A stretch of 64,000 nucleotides of DNA from Arthrobacter sulfonylureivorans (GTDB lineage: Bacteria > Actinomycetota > Actinomycetes > Actinomycetales > Micrococcaceae). The stretch is taken from contig RJAE01000015.1 of NCBI GenBank assembly GCA_004000035.1, positions 32,243-96,242 of the forward strand, given 5' to 3'. The position numbers and the translations under genes were made by a program. The notes under the pieces are model-generated. The model saw nothing but the letters and a program-made list of their open reading frames with translations. It did no database searches and was not told the origin of the DNA. Shown piece after piece: positions 60,265-64,000 of this stretch (its first letter is position 1; every line of letters begins with the position of its first letter).

Positions 60265-61200
60265 GTGGACACCCGACAGCTTCGATTCTTTCTGGCCGTT
60301 GTTGAGTCAGGCTCATTTTCGGCTGGTGCAGCCATTCTGCACATGACGCAGCCTCCGCTCAGCGCAGCGATCGCCCAACTCGAGCGCCAACTGGGGGTTC
60401 TGCTGCTGGAGCGAACAAACAAAGGCGTTAAGCCGACAGAAGCCGGGATCTATCTGGCAGAAGTAGCCCAGGACGTCACAAGGACGTTGGCCGAAGCCGA
60501 GCGTCACCTCAAGGGAATGGCCAGCGGGAGTGAAGGCCACCTGACTCTGGCGACCATCCCTGCTTACTCGTGGCAAGGTCTCTCGGGCGTGCTTTCCGAG
60601 TTTTCGGTTCGAGCACCGAAGGTCGAGATTGAGATCATGGACCTTCCGCCGCGCCAGGTTCTCGACATGGTCCTTAAGCACCGCGCGGATGTCGGAATTG
60701 TTTCGACCTCGGATCCACGCCGAGTCTCCGAAACTTATGGAAACCTGCTCCACGTAACCGAGATCGACTCGCTGCGGCTGCGCGTCGTCATGCCGCGCCG
60801 TCTCGCTCACTTGTCCGACCCCGTCGACCTCGAGGATCTCCTCGAAGAGACATGGATCAGCACGCCCGGAGTTGCGGGGCTGCCCGGACTTCCGTTTCTG
60901 CTCGAAAGAGTTTGGGCTGAAATGGGCCCGCCCAAAGATCGGCGCACCGTATCCACGATGCAGGCAGCCTTCCCGCTGATTGCCGCCGGCCTCGGTATCG
61001 GAATCGCCCCAGAGTCACTAGTTGCCGGGCTACCGCCGTCGATCTTCGTTACGAGAACAAGTCAGCAGGCGCTTCCTGATCTCAAAACGACCTTGTTGTG
61101 GTCCAGGCAAAAGTCCACAACTTCGGCGATGGAGACGTTCTTTGGTATCGCCATGCCCCGCACTGACGCTAGTGCTGACAACAACAACTGCCTATCTTGA
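60265..61200 (+). CDS. LysR-family transcriptional regulator
   Basis: A 311-residue LysR regulator of the CatR/BenM-like type. The HTH occupies about 1-60 (MDTRQLRFFLAVVESGSFSA, then MTQPPLSAAIAQLERQLG). The effector domain follows, with GIGIAPESL near 248. GTG start. It lies 35 bases after the reductase gene on the same strand, so it is probably part of the operon or autoregulated with it, in contrast to the usual divergent layout. It is the natural candidate for induction of the TctCBA-lyase-cyclase-reductase operon. Confidence 0.9.
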   Translation: MDTRQLRFFLAVVESGSFSAGAAILHMTQPPLSAAIAQLERQLGVLLLERTNKGVKPTEAGIYLAEVAQDVTRTLAEAERHLKGMASGSEGHLTLATIPAYSWQGLSGVLSEFSVRAPKVEIEIMDLPPRQVLDMVLKHRADVGIVSTSDPRRVSETYGNLLHVTEIDSLRLRVVMPRRLAHLSDPVDLEDLLEETWISTPGVAGLPGLPFLLERVWAEMGPPKDRRTVSTMQAAFPLIAAGLGIGIAPESLVAGLPPSIFVTRTSQQALPDLKTTLLWSRQKSTTSAMETFFGIAMPRTDASADNNNCLS

Positions 61201-61645
61201 GTGGCAGGGAAAAGGAACGGACGAAGAGGTCCCACGTCCCGAAGCCCGCTGCTCGATGAGCATCGGACACGGTTTCCGGGGCTGTTCGCCTCGTGGCACC
61301 GCCAACGGACGCAACGAGCGTGCCCGATCGGCCAGCTTATTCCGCGGGCCGCTTGCGCAGCTCAGGAAAGCTGACCGACACGGTCACCTACAGGGTTTGC
61401 TCATCTATGTGGCCATAGTGGTGCAGGATGAATTCTCTGTTCTGGCTGTTTGCCGCCATATCGGATCGGAGAACGACTCGCTCCGTACTGACACGTACTC
61501 GGCCGCTAACAAAGATGACCGCCAGATCTCTTAGCCATCATTGCTAGCGATCCAAATACCCGCCAGAAGGGGCACTACTTCAGTAAAGAGCGCCGCATCG
61601 CGACGAGGATCGAGCCCACGGGGGGGTGTCCCTATGTTCTTCGTC
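61201..61645. other. Non-coding stretch before the insertion sequence
   Basis: These 445 bases between the LysR stop and the IS element contain only short open frames without ribosome sites or family resemblance. A G-run lies at 61619-61626. I see no gene, tRNA or clear repeat here; it may be sequence disrupted by the insertion events to its right. Confidence 0.5.
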
Positions 61646-61651
61646 AAGGGG

Positions 61652-62851
61652 TCAGGCTGCTTTGAGTTGGGGTGGTTCGTAGAGGGTCATGTCTCGGAGC
61701 ATGGCGAAGAGGACATCGCAACGGCGTCTGGCCAAAGCGATCAAAGCTTGGTTGTGGCGTTTACCCTCGGCGCGTTTCCGGTCGTAGTAGGCGCGTGAAA
61801 CCGGGTCTTTCAGCGCTGCGAAGGCGGAGAGGAAGAGGGCGCGTTTGAGGACTTTGTTGCCCTTCCTCGACGAATGATCGCCGCGGATGGAAGTACCCGA
61901 TCTCCAGGTCACCGGTGCGAATCCGGAGTAGGAGGCCAGATGTCCTGCGGAGGCGAATTCCTTGCCGACGATCTCGGTGATGATCCGTGCTTCCGTCCTG
62001 ACGCCGACCGCCGGCATGGAGGTCAGGACGAGGTGAAGAGGGTGGGCCTCCACGAGTTCTTCGACCCGGGCCAGAATCTGGGCGCGGGAAGTGCGCAGCT
62101 GCACCAGTTGCGCGGCGAGCTGCGGCAATACGATGCCGGCGGCGCCGGTGCCGGATACCACCACGGTCTGCTCGCCGAGAGCGGTGAAAACCTCGGCCGC
62201 CCAGCGCTTGCCGGCCCGTGGCGCGAACTTGCGCAGCAGCGCGGCCACGCGGGTCTGACCGGCCTTTCGCTGGGCGTCCGGGGTCGGGTACCTGACCAGG
62301 AACTCGGCCATCGCCCGGTGGTCCAGGTGGGGTCCGATCGCCCGTTCCAAGGCAGGGTGGATCTGGGTCAGCAGGCCCCGGATCCGGTTGGAAGCAGCCG
62401 TTGCCTGCTTGGCCAGGTCGTCGTCGAAGCCGCAGAGCATTGAGAGTTCGGCGGCCTGTTCATCGGCTAGGGCGATGGCGCGCAGGGTGTGGGGCATGGT
62501 CCGGGCCGCTTCGGCGATGATCGCCGCGTCCCGGGCGTCGGTCTTGGCCTCGCCCGGGTGCAGGTCCGCGATGCGGCGCATCGCCAGGCCGGGCAGGTAA
62601 CCGACCAGGATGCCTTCGGCCTGGGCCACTGCGACCGGCAGGGCACCGATGGTGGCCGGCTGGTCGACCACCAGGAGCAGGGTCCCGTGCCGTGTGAGGG
62701 AGGCGATGATGCCGCGCAGTTCCGCCTCGTCCTGGGGCAGCGCCTTGTCGAGCAGTTTCTTGCCGTTGCGGTCGAGCGCGACCGCGTGGTGGTTGCTTTT
62801 GCCGACGTCGACGCCGATAAAAACGTCGACGAGGTGGTGGTCTTTGATCAC
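61652..62851 (-). CDS. IS110-family transposase
   Basis: A 399-residue DEDD recombinase. The N-terminal RuvC-like domain starts with FIGVDVGKSNHHAVALD; its later acidic motifs are LLVVDQPATIGALPV and AKTDARDAAIIAE. The C-terminal Tnp_20 domain has TSMPAVGVRTEARIITEI and ASYSGFAPVTWRSGTS, holding the catalytic serine region. It looks complete. GTG 62851 with GGAGG four bases upstream is preferred; ATG 62866 is in frame. The gene ends with TGACCCCTT, shared with the next transposase. Confidence 0.9.
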   Translation of the reverse strand: MIKDHHLVDVFIGVDVGKSNHHAVALDRNGKKLLDKALPQDEAELRGIIASLTRHGTLLLVVDQPATIGALPVAVAQAEGILVGYLPGLAMRRIADLHPGEAKTDARDAAIIAEAARTMPHTLRAIALADEQAAELSMLCGFDDDLAKQATAASNRIRGLLTQIHPALERAIGPHLDHRAMAEFLVRYPTPDAQRKAGQTRVAALLRKFAPRAGKRWAAEVFTALGEQTVVVSGTGAAGIVLPQLAAQLVQLRTSRAQILARVEELVEAHPLHLVLTSMPAVGVRTEARIITEIVGKEFASAGHLASYSGFAPVTWRSGTSIRGDHSSRKGNKVLKRALFLSAFAALKDPVSRAYYDRKRAEGKRHNQALIALARRRCDVLFAMLRDMTLYEPPQLKAA

Positions 62852-63119
62852 GCTTCCTCCAGGCACTCCGTTGTGATGACAGTGCTGGCGTGTGTCCTGC
62901 GGCGGCAGAGTTCGGCATCCACGTTACGGCCGACCTGCCATGGTCAAAGCTTCGGCTGGTCTTGTCCCCATCAGCGATCCTCTGGCGCCTATCGGACCCC
63001 GGTGACAACACCCCCCCGGATCATCAACGACTGGGGGCACAAACCATGCCGGGGCCGACAGGCCAGCAACCCTGATTCTTGCCTATTCAGGGCCTACGAA
63101 GAAGACATCTGATGGCCCT
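62852..63119 (-). ncRNA. Candidate bridge RNA region of the IS110 element
   Basis: IS110-family elements encode a structured guide (bridge) RNA in the non-coding end flanking the transposase. This 268-base stretch upstream of the transposase start has no gene. On either strand it contains a hairpin CCCTGA/TCAGGG at 63070-63092 and several GC-rich short repeats. Position and length fit a bridge RNA; sequence alone does not prove it. Confidence 0.4.
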
Positions 63120-63125
63120 AAGGGG

Positions 63126-64000
63126 TCAAGTTCCTGACGCCCGGATGCCGTTGGGGAAAGCCTCAGATTCGTCGTAAGGCATTCGGTTTTGCAGGCAGTG
63201 GTGCAGGCAGCCCAGGAGTCGGTTGAAGAGGTTGCGCTGCGCGGCGGTATGCAGATCGCCTTGTTGCTTCCGGCGGTCGTAGTGGGCACGGGCTCCGGGT
63301 GAACTGCTCAAGGCGGAGAAGGCCCAGACGTAGCCAGCGGCGGCCAGGCGGTTGTTCTTAACCTTTCGAGCCAGGACTGTGTGGCTCTTGCCGCTCGCAC
63401 GGGTGATTGGCGCAGCTCCGGCGTAGGCCTTCAGCGAGGCAGCGGTGTCGAAGCGTGTGCGGTCGTCGCCTATTTCGGCCAGCACACGCGCTCCTGCGGT
63501 TTCTGCCAGTCCCGGCATGCTGGTGATGATTTCCGCATCCGGGTGGGTGGCGAAGAGCTTTTCGGTATCCGTTGTGAGGTCCCGAAGCGCCGTGCAGGCG
63601 GCATCGAGGTGCTCCAGCATGGCCGTCAGTTGTTGTCCGTAGGCGTCCTCGACGGCAGGTATCCGGCGCATCGTTCGGCTGGTCAGGATCCGGTGCAGAC
63701 GCCGCGCTTCGGTTTCAAGGCCACGGCTCCGGCCGGCCCTGCGAAGGAGACTTTGGATCCTGCTCGGGGTCAGTTTGGTGGCTTTGGCCGGTGTCGGGAC
63801 CGCTCGGAGTACGGTGCGGGCGATGTCTGAGTTCAATGCCGAACCAGGAAAGGCCAGCAAGGCGGCCGGGTAGTATTCGCGCAGGACTGATCGGACTTTG
63901 TTGGTCTGGTCCAACCTGTTCCAAACCGCGTCCTGCTGAGCTCTTGCCAGGACTGCGATGGCTTGTACCAGCTCTGAGTTTCGGGGCATTGGCCGGTGTT
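63126..64000 (-). CDS. IS110-family transposase, partial at the window edge
   Basis: At least 287 residues of a second, distinct IS110 transposase. The visible part has the helical middle, then TSMPGLAETAGARVLAEIGD and LKAYAGAAPITRASGKSH, the C-terminal Tnp_20 domain with its serine, and an intact stop at 63126. The frame is still open at 64000, and the RuvC-like N-terminal domain must lie beyond the window. It shares little with the first transposase except the family motifs and the final TGACCCCTT. Confidence 0.85.
   Translation of the reverse strand, partial: HRPMPRNSELVQAIAVLARAQQDAVWNRLDQTNKVRSVLREYYPAALLAFPGSALNSDIARTVLRAVPTPAKATKLTPSRIQSLLRRAGRSRGLETEARRLHRILTSRTMRRIPAVEDAYGQQLTAMLEHLDAACTALRDLTTDTEKLFATHPDAEIITSMPGLAETAGARVLAEIGDDRTRFDTAASLKAYAGAAPITRASGKSHTVLARKVKNNRLAAAGYVWAFSALSSSPGARAHYDRRKQQGDLHTAAQRNLFNRLLGCLHHCLQNRMPYDESEAFPNGIRASGT

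Larger units (their letters stand above)
61646..63119 (-). mobile_element. IS110-family insertion sequence
   Basis: An IS110-type element of about 1.47 kb carrying the transposase at 61652-62851 and a 268-base non-coding end upstream of it. The nine bases AAGGGGTCA occur at 61646-61654 and again at 63120-63128, at both presumed borders. IS110 elements lack terminal inverted repeats and instead show short shared core sequence, so this is the expected border type. The right border coincides with the 3' end of the second IS110 transposase gene. Exact ends are inferred, not proven. Confidence 0.65.

Noticed and set aside
61022-61534. A 170-codon plus-strand frame overlapping the end of the LysR gene
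   Set aside because: No ribosome site, low-complexity composition and no family resemblance; it starts inside the LysR gene in another frame.

Overview
The window reads as chromosome of a high-GC Gram-positive actinobacterium, most likely Arthrobacter in the broad sense. The best single marker is a choline oxidase (21137-22771) whose catalytic residues fall at the residue numbers known from the Arthrobacter globiformis enzyme. GTG/TTG starts, strong GGAGG-type ribosome sites, IclR/GntR/TetR regulators and 4-base gene overlaps agree. All assignments rest on reading the translated sequence and on family knowledge; no search was run.

Left part (1-25.2 kb): an IclR regulator, two MFS permeases, an ornithine-cyclodeaminase-like gene divergent from a 3-hydroxybenzoate 4-monooxygenase-like flavoprotein, then housekeeping or orphan genes (GNAT, AlkD-like repair protein, NERD-domain membrane protein, luciferase-like oxidoreductase, a 44-residue basic protein, a carboxyethylornithine-synthase-like enzyme, a small kinase). 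A tight three-gene unit (small helical protein, alpha/beta hydrolase, lipoprotein) is followed by a Fpg/Nei glycosylase, the choline-to-betaine operon betT-betB-codA and a class A penicillin-binding protein.

Middle part (25.2-41.5 kb): a hydrolase-rich accessory cluster. It holds a GntR regulator, two tandem phosphotriesterase-family genes of which the first has lost five of six metal ligands, a flavin monooxygenase, an HSL-type esterase, a metallo-beta-lactamase-fold hydrolase, a CocE-type hydrolase, a LysR regulator and a ferredoxin/ferredoxin-reductase pair with no P450 beside it. After it come a secreted repeat protein, a VOC protein, a TetR/MFS pair with two operators, and an ABM monooxygenase.

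Right part (41.7-61.2 kb) looks less GC-rich and holds two catabolic operons. The minus-strand operon 50499->42983 encodes an NMT1/THI5-type ABC importer and four enzymes whose families and key residues match the lower vitamin B6 (4-pyridoxate) degradation pathway of Mesorhizobium loti: the NAD dehydrogenase, the class II aldolase-type decarboxylase, the ring-opening flavoprotein MHPCO and the acetamidomethylene-succinate hydrolase. A DUF1185 protein, a PEBP protein, an IclR regulator and a CMD-family protein accompany them. The plus-strand operon 53803-61200 encodes a tripartite tricarboxylate transporter (TctC-B-A), a PcaB-like lyase, a cyclase-family hydrolase, a maleylacetate-reductase-like enzyme and a LysR regulator. 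Between the two lies a 50.8-53.5 kb field of broken genes. The window ends with two IS110-family transposases, the first apparently inserted at the end of the second.
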